A DNA stretch of 64,000 nucleotides. Source: Raphanus sativus. Lineage: Eukaryota; Streptophyta; Magnoliopsida; Brassicales; Brassicaceae. Made by a program: the position numbers and the translations under genes. The notes under the pieces are model-generated. The model searched no databases. It had not been told where the DNA came from and worked only from the letters and a program-made list of their open reading frames with translations. This document shows positions 37,226-48,550 of this stretch, in pieces (position 1 is the first letter of the stretch; every line of letters begins with the position of its first letter). The DNA lies in assembly GCF_000801105.2 (NCBI RefSeq), contig NC_079512.1, positions 1 through 64,000 of the forward strand, read 5' to 3'.

Positions 37226-38342
37226 GAGAAGGTCCAACAATGTAATAGAACTATGCTATACAAGTTTTAGTTAATCTTCCTAATTTTTACAAATCGACTT
37301 CACAATAACTAAGATTGTCGCCTATTTACTTATGTATAAAACAGCAAACAGTCATTTTAACTTGTGTAGCATGATGACTACATTATCTAATATGTGACTG
37401 ATGATAAATAAAGTTCAGCACCGTAACAGAAATATGTTACACAAGTTTTTTTTGACAAAAAAATATGTTACACAAGTTTCACTTAATCTTCATGATTCAT
37501 GTGTTATCAACTGAAACTGACTATATTGTAATTGTATCATAACGTGGTTTTACCAGAGATAAATTCAATCACTTGATAAAAGACTTTATCATGTTCTTTT
37601 TTTGGTAACACTTTATCATATTGTTTATAATATGTGGTTGGTAAAAGTGTCATACGTTTTTTTCATTAATAGTTGGTTCAAGGATCCTTCCTCTGTTTGT
37701 TATAGGTAATGTATGTTCCAACATCAATCAATTGATACTGTAAGTAATGTATCTAAAATTATACATGTGCATTATTCTTCAGTTTCAAGTGTTTGAAAAA
37801 AATTCTTTAAAGGTTAACCTATTTATATCACAAAATATTTTTGATATATGTAAAACCGGTTCATAACCAGTTTTGGTATATATATGTTAAATGATTTGAT
37901 TTAATTTTCTATTTCTCTATTTTTTTTTCCAAAGAAAAGCTGTCTATAGGAAAGGAAAATAATGGTGTGAGACAAGTTTCTGAACTATGTTCGTTATGTT
38001 TTTGTGGCCAAGGCATTGTATATTAATATATTTTGTTACTTAACACATATTAACCAATGGAAACTCATTGTGTGCGGAGACTTTGTGGCCAAGGCTATTA
38101 ATTAGTCCTAAGGACCTAATAGAAACTAAAGAATAGGGTGTATATGTGAGGGTGTGTATCAACTTTAAATATTGCTTATGTAAATCCGATCAACAATCTT
38201 GGTAGTTATATCACAAGGTGATTTAGAATATATGCTAAATCTACAATATATTTTGTAAACCCAATTCTTCTTACTATATATATACAACTATAAGTCTGTC
38301 GATTTCACAAGCTATTCTCTTTACAACTCTCTCCTCAGTAAA
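37226..38342. other. Helitron interior without recognised genes
   Basis: AT-rich. TGTTACACAAGTTT occurs twice (about 37,435 and 37,468). A TATA-like CTATATATATACAA at about 38,274 precedes the RPA1-like start and may be its promoter. Confidence 0.4.
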
Positions 38343-38830
38343 ATGACTTTTATGAATTTTATCTGTGATCTAAGACCTTTCAATCAATGTGCAAGATTAA
38401 TGTGATAGTAATAAGGTTTTGGAACCAGTATTGTGCTGCTGGTGGAGAAACAATGGAGATGGTGCTCATTAATGCTAAAGTAATCAAGATTTAAATCATA
38501 CATTGTTTGTATGTGCTTCATACTTATCGAAGAAAGTCATTAACGTTTGTGTTATTCTTGCTCATACAGGGGGACAAGACTCATGCAACAATGAAAAAAT
38601 TGGTTTCTCAATTTGAACCATTTTTTAAGAAAGGTGCATCATAGATTTTTATCAAATTTTCACTTACGCACTCATGGATATCGGACAACCAATCATCCGT
38701 ATAAGATTGGTTTCCTTTCCACCACCCGGATTCATGTATGTGATGATCTATCTAAACAAATATCGGGTTTTCAGCCAGCAAAGTAAGAGATATTCTTGAT
38801 GGTACTATGAACCCAGATTTTTTGGTCGGT
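38343..38830 (+). pseudogene. RPA1-like (DUF223/OB-fold) gene remnant of the Helitron
   Basis: It starts MTFMNFICDLRPF. After an indel it continues VIRFWNQYCAAGGETMEMVL to an exon end at 38479; the next exon starts at 38570 with GDKTHATMKKLVSQFEPFF. A TAG replaces the expected Trp near 38,640. After another indel come YRTTNHPYKIGFLSTTRIHV, then VRDILDGTMNPDFLVG. This is the N-terminal OB fold of plant RPA70-like proteins, a type that autonomous plant Helitrons encode next to Rep/helicase. At least one stop and two frameshifts are present, so it is dead. Its presence supports reading the host element as descended from an autonomous Helitron. Confidence 0.75.
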
Positions 38831-40051
38831 AAGTGGTTGTATACTCTTTTTAACCTTTATAGTACGGTAGTACCCAACACCACTTACGTTTCTAAGATTT
38901 TTTTTTGTGCACATATAGTTTTATGTAATAGATGTGTTCAAAATTATTTACGTAGGTGGCTTGGAATTCTATTTAACCATAAAATTCCAGAAATAGAAGA
39001 TTTCAAGAAAAAGTAGGAATGAGTCTCCCTAACTATTTGTATTTTGTAAGCTTTACACTGCCAAAATAAAGAATCTTTAGCTTATTGACATAGATCAAGA
39101 TTCGAAATTAATTTTTGTTTGGGTCAGTAGAATAATATGCAACTTTTCCTTCCTGTTTATTATGTTTGGTTTTTAGAATAATATACAGATTTTCCTTCCT
39201 ATTTACAGTACTGCTTTTACCATTTCTTCCTAAGATAAATTTTTAATTTTTGTTAAAGACATTTTGTTAGCCTAAGTCAAGAATCTGACAAGAAAATATA
39301 ATTATAAACATAAATTATTTTGCGTTAACTAGGAGGTGTCTGGGCTTTCGACCCAAATAATCAGTTTGAGCATTTATAAACATAATTTTTGATTTTGATA
39401 TTTATAGCTTAATTGGTAGAGCAATATTAGTATAAAATTATGCACTCTACTATTCAATCAACAATTACTACAAAAGCATTTAGAAAATGCAAATGGTCTC
39501 TAAATGCTCTTTATCCAATGCTTTCATATGAAACTTTTGATAGAGTATTTGCATTTATAATATATAAAAATTCAAATAGTTTAATTATAATTAGCTTATT
39601 TTGTTAGATAATATCACAAAATTATATTAGGATCCAAAAATAAAATTTTCATTTTAACAGTAAATTTGATTTTAAAAATATTTTTATTTATTTTAGAAAA
39701 TAATTTTATCATTTTATAGAATATATTTTTCATCATTAAAAATAATATATATATATATCTGTTTTTACGATTTGTGTTAACTGGAAATTTATAACTTAAT
39801 CCACCCATGGCTTATATCTTACACTTACATGTGTTCTATTGACCCATGCACGACGCAGTGTAGGAAGACTTTTTATTTACAAAATTAATAGAAAACTTTG
39901 TCACTATAGTTTCGACCAACAATCTGATTTTTTTTTCAAGATAATACTTTTGTAAATGCATTAAATCTAACTAACTTATATTTGCTTGGTTACGAATTTT
40001 TCTATAAATTATCAAAAAGATAAAATATTAAAACTAATCTATAAGTATAAA
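38831..40051. other. Helitron interior, AT-rich
   Basis: Possible residue of downstream RPA1-like exons at the left edge (LRRWLGILFNHKIPEIEDF, about 38,950-39,010). Otherwise no coding sequence. AT microsatellite near 39,744-39,760. Ends at the A that precedes the tandem Helitron array. Confidence 0.4.
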
Positions 40052-42596
40052 CTAGATACAGACCCGCGCTATGCGCGGATATTGTTTAATCATTTGTGTA
40101 TTTAGACTTTGTGGTATATAATACTTATATATTTGTTGTGGTGTTAATTTATAATGTATAGTGTTTCATATTATATGTTGTAATATGTGTTGTATATGAT
40201 TCATATTATATGGCGGTATAGTTTATAATGTGTAATGATTCATTTTTACATTTTAATACGTGTGGTATACTTGGAACTCAGGCACATGATTGCATTTGGA
40301 TCGAGTATTTTGGATCTCAAATTTTTCGGGTAAGTAAAAGTTAGTATTGATCGAGTGTTTATGAAACTCGGATCGGATTCGGTTCAATACTTGTTATCTG
40401 ATCTGATAATTTTGGATATATCCCAAGTAACCGTAGAAAATCGGTTCCGGTTCGGGTTTAGCTGTTTCTATCTGAACAGATTCAAAATGAGTGTTTTTTA
40501 CCAGACTTATCTGAATAATCAAATCGATTATAAGAAAATAAACCGATAAATAACAGAATTCTGAAATTAATAAAATCAGATTTAAACAAACTCACAAGAA
40601 AATAAAATTAGTTTTGAACAAACTAAAACCTGCCTATATTTAATAAGTCGAGGAAATAAGAACCGGATATTTCGGATAACTGTTCGGATCTCGGGTAATA
40701 CCCGATCCAACCCGGTACCCGAAACATAAATGAAAGCATACCAAACCGAGCATTCACTATATTTGGATCTGACCCGAATATCGATTTTTTGGATCAATGC
40801 CCTTTTAGATTTGTCTAGGCTTAACATGCCTAGGCTTAACATGTTGTATATGGTGTTAAAATATTTTAATAGATTAGATAATAATGATGGATACAATTGA
40901 TATATTAATTCCCTTAAATTTAAATTTTAGATTTTATTTAATTTAAATGTATTATATATATTTAACAAATTTATATTATTCACTTATAACATTTTTATTT
41001 AAATGATTAAACACATTCTTGTATATGGATAATTTTGAATAATTTGGATGGTTTTTGAAATTTTTTGATAAACTATTGGATAAATCTGATAAATATAAAT
41101 ATGTCAGATAAAAATATTAGAGTGATTTTGTTCTTTTGAGAAATAAGAATAAATTCAAATATTTTTGATAAAAGTAATAGGGTAATCCGGGTATATTTTG
41201 ATAATTTGTTTATAGTTAGTATTTTAGAATATTTGATAATTTTAAAACCAATATAATCAATTTTTAGGTATATAAAGTGTACTTCGGATATTTGGGTTAC
41301 CCATTCGATTCTCGGTTTGATACCGATTTGGTTTTGCTTATTCTATTCCAGAAAGTTCTTCCTATTTGACCAGAAACCGATCAATCTAGCCATCAACAGG
41401 TTGAAGAGAGCTCTAATAGGATTTTAGGAACCAATCCGATATTTGTGAACATTGATTCGGTTTTGGTTTCGTTTTTGTTTAGTTTCGTTGTTTTGTTTCA
41501 GTTTCATTTTTGATTCTCGATTTATATGCTGAACTCTAAATTAATTTGTATAATCTGTTTTATATTTAATAGATAAATTATTTAGACTTACTTTTAATGA
41601 TAAACACATAAATAAAACATCTAAACTATTATCATATTAAAACCGTTGCATATATCCACTTAATAATTATATAATATTCTAAGTAGTTTGATGTTTATAA
41701 CTACGAATTTTTTAATTAGATTTCACTGATAATATATAAATCAATACTATCAATATATTTTTATATACTGTAAATAATTAGTAAATAGTGAGAATTTGTA
41801 GAGATATTGTTATAGTTCTTACATATTTGTTAAGTTTCTATAATCGCTGTAAAACAGTATTGGAGTTTTAATCTTAAAGATCTCAATCCAGATCTACTCC
41901 GATTTATTTTCTAAATATTAAACTTATATAAAAAATGTTTAAATTTTGGTACAAACTCTGACATTTACAATATTTTCAAAATTTAGATTTGCTCCCATTT
42001 ATATTTCAACTAAACTGAATATATCTAAATTAAAAGTTTGATGTTTTTATTGGTTTGTTAGTTTTGATCTCTGTATATGAAAATATTTGGAATTTAGATT
42101 TATTTAATTTTGAAAAAAAATATCTAAAAATAATAATAATTCTAGTGTACATAGGTAATCTAAAATAAGAAGATTATAAATCATGATTCGTAGTAATGTT
42201 AGAACTGTATGTGGGGATTAAAATGATTTTCTGGTCGTTGGTAATATATGATTTAACATATTACAGTTTAATTGTATTGATATGTGTTCACTCGAGAACT
42301 ATGTTCATGGTCCAGTTTTTTTATAAAATACTTATGTTTGTTGAAAACTACGTGAAATGAAGTTCACATTTACATTTTGTGAGTTCAACTATTGTGCCGT
42401 AGAAATCTTGGTTTGTTAAGTCCAAAAGGTTTTGTTGTGGATTTGTTTAAGTTAAGAAAAGAATATTCCATTTATACAACACAATTTAATTAATCAACAT
42501 AAATTAAGTACATGTCTAACAAATCTGAAGAGTCCAAAACTTAATGACAACTTTTATTTGGTAGATAAATTTAGGACTCTATTTTAATAGAGTAGA
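40052..42596 (-). mobile_element. Helitron unit a
   Basis: 3' end: CTAG with hairpin CCGCGCTATGCGCGG at 40,062-40,080. 5' end: TCTACTCTATTAAAATAGAG, read on the minus strand from 42596. The interior includes a repeat (about 40,330-40,800) homologous, in inverted orientation, to 63,350-63,830. No genes. Confidence 0.7.
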
Positions 42597-43810
42597 CTAG
42601 AGTTTGACCCGCCCTTTCAAAGGGCGGATAAGATTTTTTTTTGTCATCATCCTATGTATTGATCTTCTTCATTTGTTAAATGTTTGAGATTGGTTTAGTC
42701 AACAAATTTATTAACCCATCTTTTTATTCATCAAAATGTTTAAATATAATGTTTGGTTTTTGGTTTTGGTTTTAGGTTATTTTTCTTTTTGGATTTCGGT
42801 TTTAGTTTGATTATAATTTTTTTTTTGGTTAAAGAGATATATAAACCGTTCAGTTATTTATAAAAATAACTTAATATAATTATACTTGTGTTTACCCGAC
42901 CCGGATCTATGGGCTTAGTTTTTTTTCCGAAAAATTTATTTACTGAAAATTAGAAATTTCATACATGTATTTTTATTAAAAATTGTTTTTATAGATACAT
43001 AAATTAAAATTAATAAATAGAATTTGTTTAAAATAAGATAAATCATTTATAAAACCCATCATTATTAATTTTACTTATATTTAAAACTGTAAATTATAGT
43101 AAAAATATTTTTAATTTTTATATTGGTAAAAATTTATTTTATTATTATATAAATAAAATATACTTCATTCAATCCATATCATACTATATCGAATTACTTT
43201 TTAATACTCAAATTTAAATATGTAATTATTTCTTATTTTATATATCTTACTTTAATATTTTATTTTAATACGTTGAAGTATGTGGTAAAATTCATGAATG
43301 TGTGTTATACTTTAATTTTATGATTTATAAAATAATTAATAAATTAATTAAGTTACTTTATATTTATTAGTTTATGTATTAATTTAATTATGAATATTAT
43401 CATTACGGGAATATTATTTTTTTATTCTATAATGAAAGAATTAATATTTGTTAATAATTTATTTAATATTAATTACGATTTTTATTATTTAAAAATAAAT
43501 ATTAAAAAGAAATTTTGTTTACATCTTAAATAAAAAGACTTTAAAATATAACGCATATGCTTTTTAGTTGTATGACTTTTTTTTTTATGAAATAAGACTA
43601 TACAATCTTGTGGATCATGAAACTATTAACAAAGTTAATTATTGTGATTTGACATTAGTTTATTTTGTTATCAATTATCTATTATATTATTTATGTTTTA
43701 TATTTAGATTATTTAGATTTAAAATTTAATTTTCTTATTCACATTAGACATTAATAATACTTAAAGATTTTCAGTTTAGGATATAACTCGTAAACTGAAA
43801 TTTTATACTG
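42597..43810 (-). mobile_element. Helitron unit b (5' end worn)
   Basis: 3' end: CTAG at 42597-42600 with hairpin CCGCCCTTTCAAAGGGCGG. The junction with the next unit (ACTG|GTAGATTTTGATCC) is degenerate, so the limit is approximate. AT-rich, no genes. Confidence 0.5.
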
Positions 43811-45112
43811 GTAGATTTTGATCCGCGTTTTCAAAGCGCATGATTATTTTCGAAACATTTCAAAATTTATTTTATATAAATATGTATTCTTATACATTTA
43901 GATTTATAAATGAAACTTTATATTTTAAAATCTGACCCGACCCGCAGTTAAATTGACAAATTATGTGGTCTCGTATGTAGTTCGGTTTAGTTTAAAAAAA
44001 TATTATTCAAAAATCCTATAAACCCGTAAAACAACTAAAACCGGGGATCTGGCTACCGGTTGAACTGATAGATGATCCAATATGAAATTCGGTTTGACTT
44101 AAATTATTATAGTCAAATTAATTTTTCATTTTGTTGTAAGGGTAATAGATCAATATTCGAGAGGATGCATACTAAAAATGAAATATATGTGAGCATCAAT
44201 AATTTGTATATATTTTTATTATAATTTATTGATTTATGTTTGTAAATATAATTTTCATTTATTTAATTAGTTTACTTTTATTATCACATGTTATTAGATT
44301 TTTTATATTTTTTGTTTATGACTTATTTTAAATTTAATTTTAATTTCATTATTCGCATTAGAAATGTAAATATTTAGTAATGTTAATCTTTATATATATA
44401 TATATATATTTTATTATATATATATAGTTATGTTTTACAACTAATTAAACCATTGATCCACACTCTCTTGCATCAATTTATGTTAATGTTATGTTTTATG
44501 ATATAATTGTGTTAATATATTTGTTGAATTAGTTAATATTTAATAAATATATTTTTTGTGTTTGAATAATCCGTAAAAATATATTCATAAAAATATCAAG
44601 TAACATGTTTCATCTTGTCTTAAATATTAATAGTATCGGACTATTAATATTTTTTTATCATATATATATATATATATATAGATTTATGTATATGTATATC
44701 TAATTTAATAAGAATTATATTTTTATGTATTTAGTGAGTGTTTTGAAGAAATTGTTTTTTGTTTGCATTTGGATTAATATATAGTTGTATATATACGAAT
44801 TAATAGACATATATAATTATTTATTACATTAATAAATATAATATAATTTATTTTTATTGAAATTTCGTATTTATATAAATTAAATTCATTAATTTAAAAA
44901 ATAATAGATTAGTTAGTTAGTTCCTTAATTTTAGGCATGATGTATATTTAATTTCAATTAAATTAGATATATGAATATATGAATAGAAATAATATGAAAG
45001 ATAATTAAATAATATATATAAATATATGAAGTGAAATAATAGGACCAACCTAGACTTTTTTGATAGTTCAAAAAGTAGTCGATAAATATTGCTTCTGTTT
45101 TAATAGTATTGA
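43811..45112 (-). mobile_element. Helitron unit c
   Basis: Degenerate 3' end (GTAGATTTTGATCCGCG, hairpin half GCGTTTTCAAAGCGC). Good 5' end TCAATACTATTAAAACAG read from 45112. Contains (TA)n runs near 44,392-44,425 and 44,660-44,682. No genes. Confidence 0.6.
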
Positions 45113-46401
45113 CTAGATTTTGATCCGCGCTTTCAAAGCGCGGGTTTATTTTCCTTTATTTTTTTTTAAATTGACAAATATTTAGTAAATGTCATATTTT
45201 TATATATTTGTTTTTTTTATAAAAGATTTAAGCTTTTTTATTTTTCTTTATTGTGTTTCATTTTAAAAGAGTATAGGCCAGAACACAATATTCGGACCCA
45301 AAGAACCAACCCGAAACCGACCCAAAAATCAGGGTCCCAAACCCGATCAAACCCGGGGTAAATATCCGAATGAGTTCTAAATTGCTATATCCAAAGAACC
45401 GGTCCCGAATCCGACCCGAACCGAGAACCAAATGAGTACCCGAAGATATCCGAAATATATCTAAAAATATATGTTATAATTATATTTATAATTATTTTAA
45501 TTTTTTAATTAATTTTATAAGTTAACTATAGTAGTTATTTTCGGTAATTTTGAGTATTTTTGGATAAAATATGATAGTTTGGATAAAAATTTACTCAAAA
45601 AACTGTATAAAATGTATATTTTTGGTTACTATTGAATAATTTGGATACAAAAATTTGAACCAAATCAGATACTTTGGTTACTTTAAGTACAAATAACTGA
45701 ACCCGTTAGATACTTTGGTTATTTGGTTATTTTGCAGGTTCTTATGCATGAGAACCGAACCCACCCGGACTCGGAAAGACCCGACTCGAACCCAACCCGA
45801 AATTTTATAATATCCGAATGAGGTTTAATTTCAAAACCCGAATGGGGTTTAATTTTAAAACCCGAAAAACTCGATATCTGAAAAAACCAATCCGTACCAG
45901 AATGGGTATCCGAACGTCCAGGTCTAATGAGTATTTATGTTTAGAAAATTAAACTTTATTTTTTAATGAATTAAGTTGGTATAACTCTGATATATTAATT
46001 TTATTATGTGGTTAATTTTTTAATAAAAAAAATATATACTTTTAATAAAGATTTATACTTTTCAATGAAAAAATTCAAATTTTTTATGAATGCTTAAATT
46101 ATATTAAAAATAAAAACATAATAATTAAGTTATTAATTTTTGTTCACTACACAAAATATTAAAAATGATTGAAAATAAATTATTTGAATTAGGGAAAAAA
46201 ATAAGAATTGGATCTGATTTCTTAATCAGTCCAAATGGCCCAAAAGAGATGATGTGGGCAGTGGACTGGATCAAAAAAGTTAACCCAATAAAAATGAGTT
46301 ATTAATATTACTTGATTGCCCTTAATGAAATAAGCAATGTGAGTTAAAGAAAGGGCATGTTTAGTAAAAATCCAAATGTGCTTGTACTTTAATAGTATAG
46401 A
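45113..46401 (-). mobile_element. Helitron unit d (1289 bp)
   Basis: CTAGATTTTGATCCGCGC 3' end and TCTATACTATTAAAGTAC 5' end. Nearly the same length and sequence as unit f throughout, including an inner ACCCGAACC-rich insert. Confidence 0.85.
45272..45927. repeat. ACCCGAA-rich hAT-like MITE inside unit d
   Basis: Edges TATAGGCCAGAAC and ...CGTCCAGGTCTA form a weak inverted repeat. The interior is dense in CCCGAA and GGTTAC phrases, like the MITE at 62632-63309 but a different family. The same block lies in unit f, so it inserted before the units multiplied. Confidence 0.5.
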
Positions 46402-46687
46402 CTAGATTTTGATCCGCGCTTTCAAAGCGCGGATTTATTTTCCTTTATTTTTTTTAAATTGACAAATATTTAGTAAATGTCATATTTTTATATATTTGTT
46501 TTTTTTATAAAAGACTTAAGTTTTTTTTTTTATTTTTCTTTATCGTTTTTTTTTATAAAAAAGTTAACCCAATAAAAATGAGTTATTAAATATTACTTGA
46601 TTGCCCTTAATGAAATAAGCAATGTGAGTTAAAGAAAGGGCATGTTTAGTAAAAAATCCAAATGTGCTTGTACTTTAATAGTATAGA
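46402..46687 (-). mobile_element. Helitron unit e (286-bp deletion derivative)
   Basis: Both termini match units d and f, but the middle is gone. It keeps about 150 bp from the 3' side and about 130 bp from the 5' side, joined near 46,550 at AAAAAAGTTAACCC. Confidence 0.88.
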
Positions 46688-47977
46688 CTAGATTTTGATC
46701 CGCGCTTTCAAAGCGCGGATTTATTTTCCTTTATTTTTTTTAAATTGACAAATATTTAGTAAATGTCATATTTTTATATATTTGTTTTTTTTATAAAAGA
46801 CTTAAGTTTTTTTTTTATTTTTCTTTATCGTGTTTCATTTTAAAAGAGTATAGGCCAGAACACAATATTCGGACCCGAAGAACCAACCCGAAACCGACCC
46901 GAAAATCAGGGTCCCGATCCCGATCAGACCCGGGGTAAATATCCGAATGATTTCTAAATTGCTATATCCGAAGAACCGGTCCCGAATCCGACCCGAACCG
47001 AGAACCAAATGAGTACTCAAAGATATCCGAAATATATCTAAAAATATATGTTATAATTATATTTATAATTATTTTAATTTTTAAATTAATTTTATAAGTT
47101 AACTATAGTAGTTATTTTCGGTAATTTTGAGTATTTTTGGATAAAATATGATAATTTGGATAAAAGTTTACCCAAAAAACTGTATAAAATATATATTTTT
47201 GGTTACTATTAAATAATTTGGATACAAAAATTTGAACCGAATCAGATACTTTGGTTACTTTAAGTACAAATAACCGAACCCGTTAGATACTTTGGTTATT
47301 TGGTTATTTTGCAGGTTCTTATGCATGAGAACCGAACCCACCCGGACCCAGAAAGACCCGACTCGAACCCAACCCGAAATTTTATAATACCCGAATGAGG
47401 TTTAATTTCAAAACCCGAATGGGGTTTAATTTCAAAACCCGAAAAACTCGATATCCGAAAGAACCAATCCGTACCAGAATGGGTATCCGAACGTCCAGGT
47501 CTAATGAGTATTTATGTTTAGAAAATTAAACTTTATTTTTAATGAATTAAGTTGGTATAACTCTGATATATTAATTTTATTATGTGGTTAATTTTTTAAT
47601 AAAAATATATACTTTTAATAAAGATTTATACTTTTCAATGAAAAAATTCAAATTTTTTATGAATGCTTAAATTATATTAAAAATAAAAAACATAATAATT
47701 AAGTTATTAATTTTTGTTCACTACACAAAATATTAAGAATGGTTGAAAATAAATTATTTGAATTAGGGAAAAAAATAAGAATTGGATCTGATTTTTTAAT
47801 CAGCCCAAATGACCCAAGAGAGATGATGTGGGCAGTGGGCTGGATCCAAAAAAAATGACCCAATAAAAATGTGTTATTAATATTACTTGATTGCCCTTAA
47901 TGAAATAAACAATGTGAGTTAAAGAAAGGGCATGTTTAGTAAAAAATCTAAATGTGCTTGTACTTTAATAGTATAGA
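46688..47977 (-). mobile_element. Helitron unit f (1290 bp)
   Basis: A full-length sister of unit d. It differs by scattered substitutions, for example GGACCCGAAGAACC here against GGACCCAAAGAACC in d. Confidence 0.88.
46850..47504. repeat. ACCCGAA-rich hAT-like MITE inside unit f
   Basis: Same element and same position within the unit as at 45272-45927, with matching edges. Confidence 0.5.
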
Positions 47978-48392
47978 TATACAAATTTTTATATTATGTC
48001 TAACATATATTAATGTGCAAACAACACAAATAATATTTGATGGTTTTTTTCTTCAACTATTATCTGGATTTGATTTGATTTTCTATGTATTTAAAGATTA
48101 TAAAATAAAATCATTGGTTCGACATCAAAACTGTCTAAAGTTCATATAACATGAAACTAAACAATTATAATAGTTTTGGATTTATCACTAAAAAACCAAA
48201 AATCTCAATCATTTTAACCAAACAAAATAAAATAAATATGGACTTCAAGTTGTAATTATATTTTACGAGATTAAAAAAAAGCAGCAACCTAAAACCGAAC
48301 CAATATCCAGACTTAACAGATCTACTGGTTTATATCTTAACAATAACGAAATTAATCATCTCATCCCGTGCAAGGCACGGATTATTACCTAG
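47978..48392 (+). other. 3' terminal segment of the large Helitron
   Basis: Sequence between the nested array and the 3' end. It carries the hairpin CCCGTGCAAGGCACGG (about 48,365-48,380) and the terminal CTAG. No coding content. Confidence 0.6.
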
Positions 48393-48550
48393 TAAGTATT
48401 GTATAATTGAATCTTTGTAATGGAATGTAATGCTGAAAGGTTCTTGCGAACATTATGTTTTTCTGCTTTGAATGTAGAGTGGAACACTGAATCCTTGTTG
48501 TCACAAAATTAAACAACATTTTGGAGCACCAGCAACCTTGCTAGATTCCA
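48393..48550. repeat. Downstream part of the WAKL duplication unit, copy B (distal piece)
   Basis: Matches 32,730-32,880 and 51,770-51,913 (GAATCTTTGTAATGGAATGT, CATTATGTTTT, AACAACATTTTGGAGCACCA). Separated from its partner at 35,935-36,562 by the large Helitron. Confidence 0.85.

Larger units (their letters stand above)
40052..47977 (-). mobile_element. Head-to-tail tandem array of minus-strand Helitrons
   Basis: Starts with CTAG (a minus-strand 3' end) after A40051. Ends with the minus-strand 5' terminus TCTATACTATTAAAGTAC before T47978, so the whole array occupies a single A|T site. Internal junctions, each a 5' TC end abutting the next 3' CTAG, lie at 42596/42597, 45112/45113, 46401/46402 and 46687/46688. 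A worn one lies near 43,810. Each CTAG is followed within about 20 bases by a GC hairpin such as CCGCGCTTTCAAAGCGCGG. Confidence 0.8.
36563..48392 (+). mobile_element. Large Helitron (11.83 kb) with captured and nested DNA
   Basis: The 5' end TCTATATATTAAAAGAAAAG follows A36562. The 3' end has the hairpin CCCGTGCAAGGCACGG and then CTAG at 48389-48392, followed by T. Removing it restores continuity with the paralogous WAKL flanks (AAGAT...ATTGTATAATTGAATC against copies A and C), so the limits rest on an empty-site comparison as well as on termini. Contents: a THESEUS1-like fragment, a broken RPA1-like gene and a tandem array of smaller Helitrons. No Rep/helicase was found, so it is non-autonomous as it stands. 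Confidence 0.78.

Noticed and set aside
39400..39460. tRNA-like A-box text (TAGCTTAATTGGTAGAGCA)
   Set aside because: No B box (GGTTCGANNCC) or cloverleaf partner follows; at most a decayed tRNA or SINE head.
40582..40896. 104-codon open frame similar to a 99-codon frame at 63,258-63,557
   Set aside because: The similarity comes from a shared dispersed noncoding repeat; composition is low complexity and no domain is visible.
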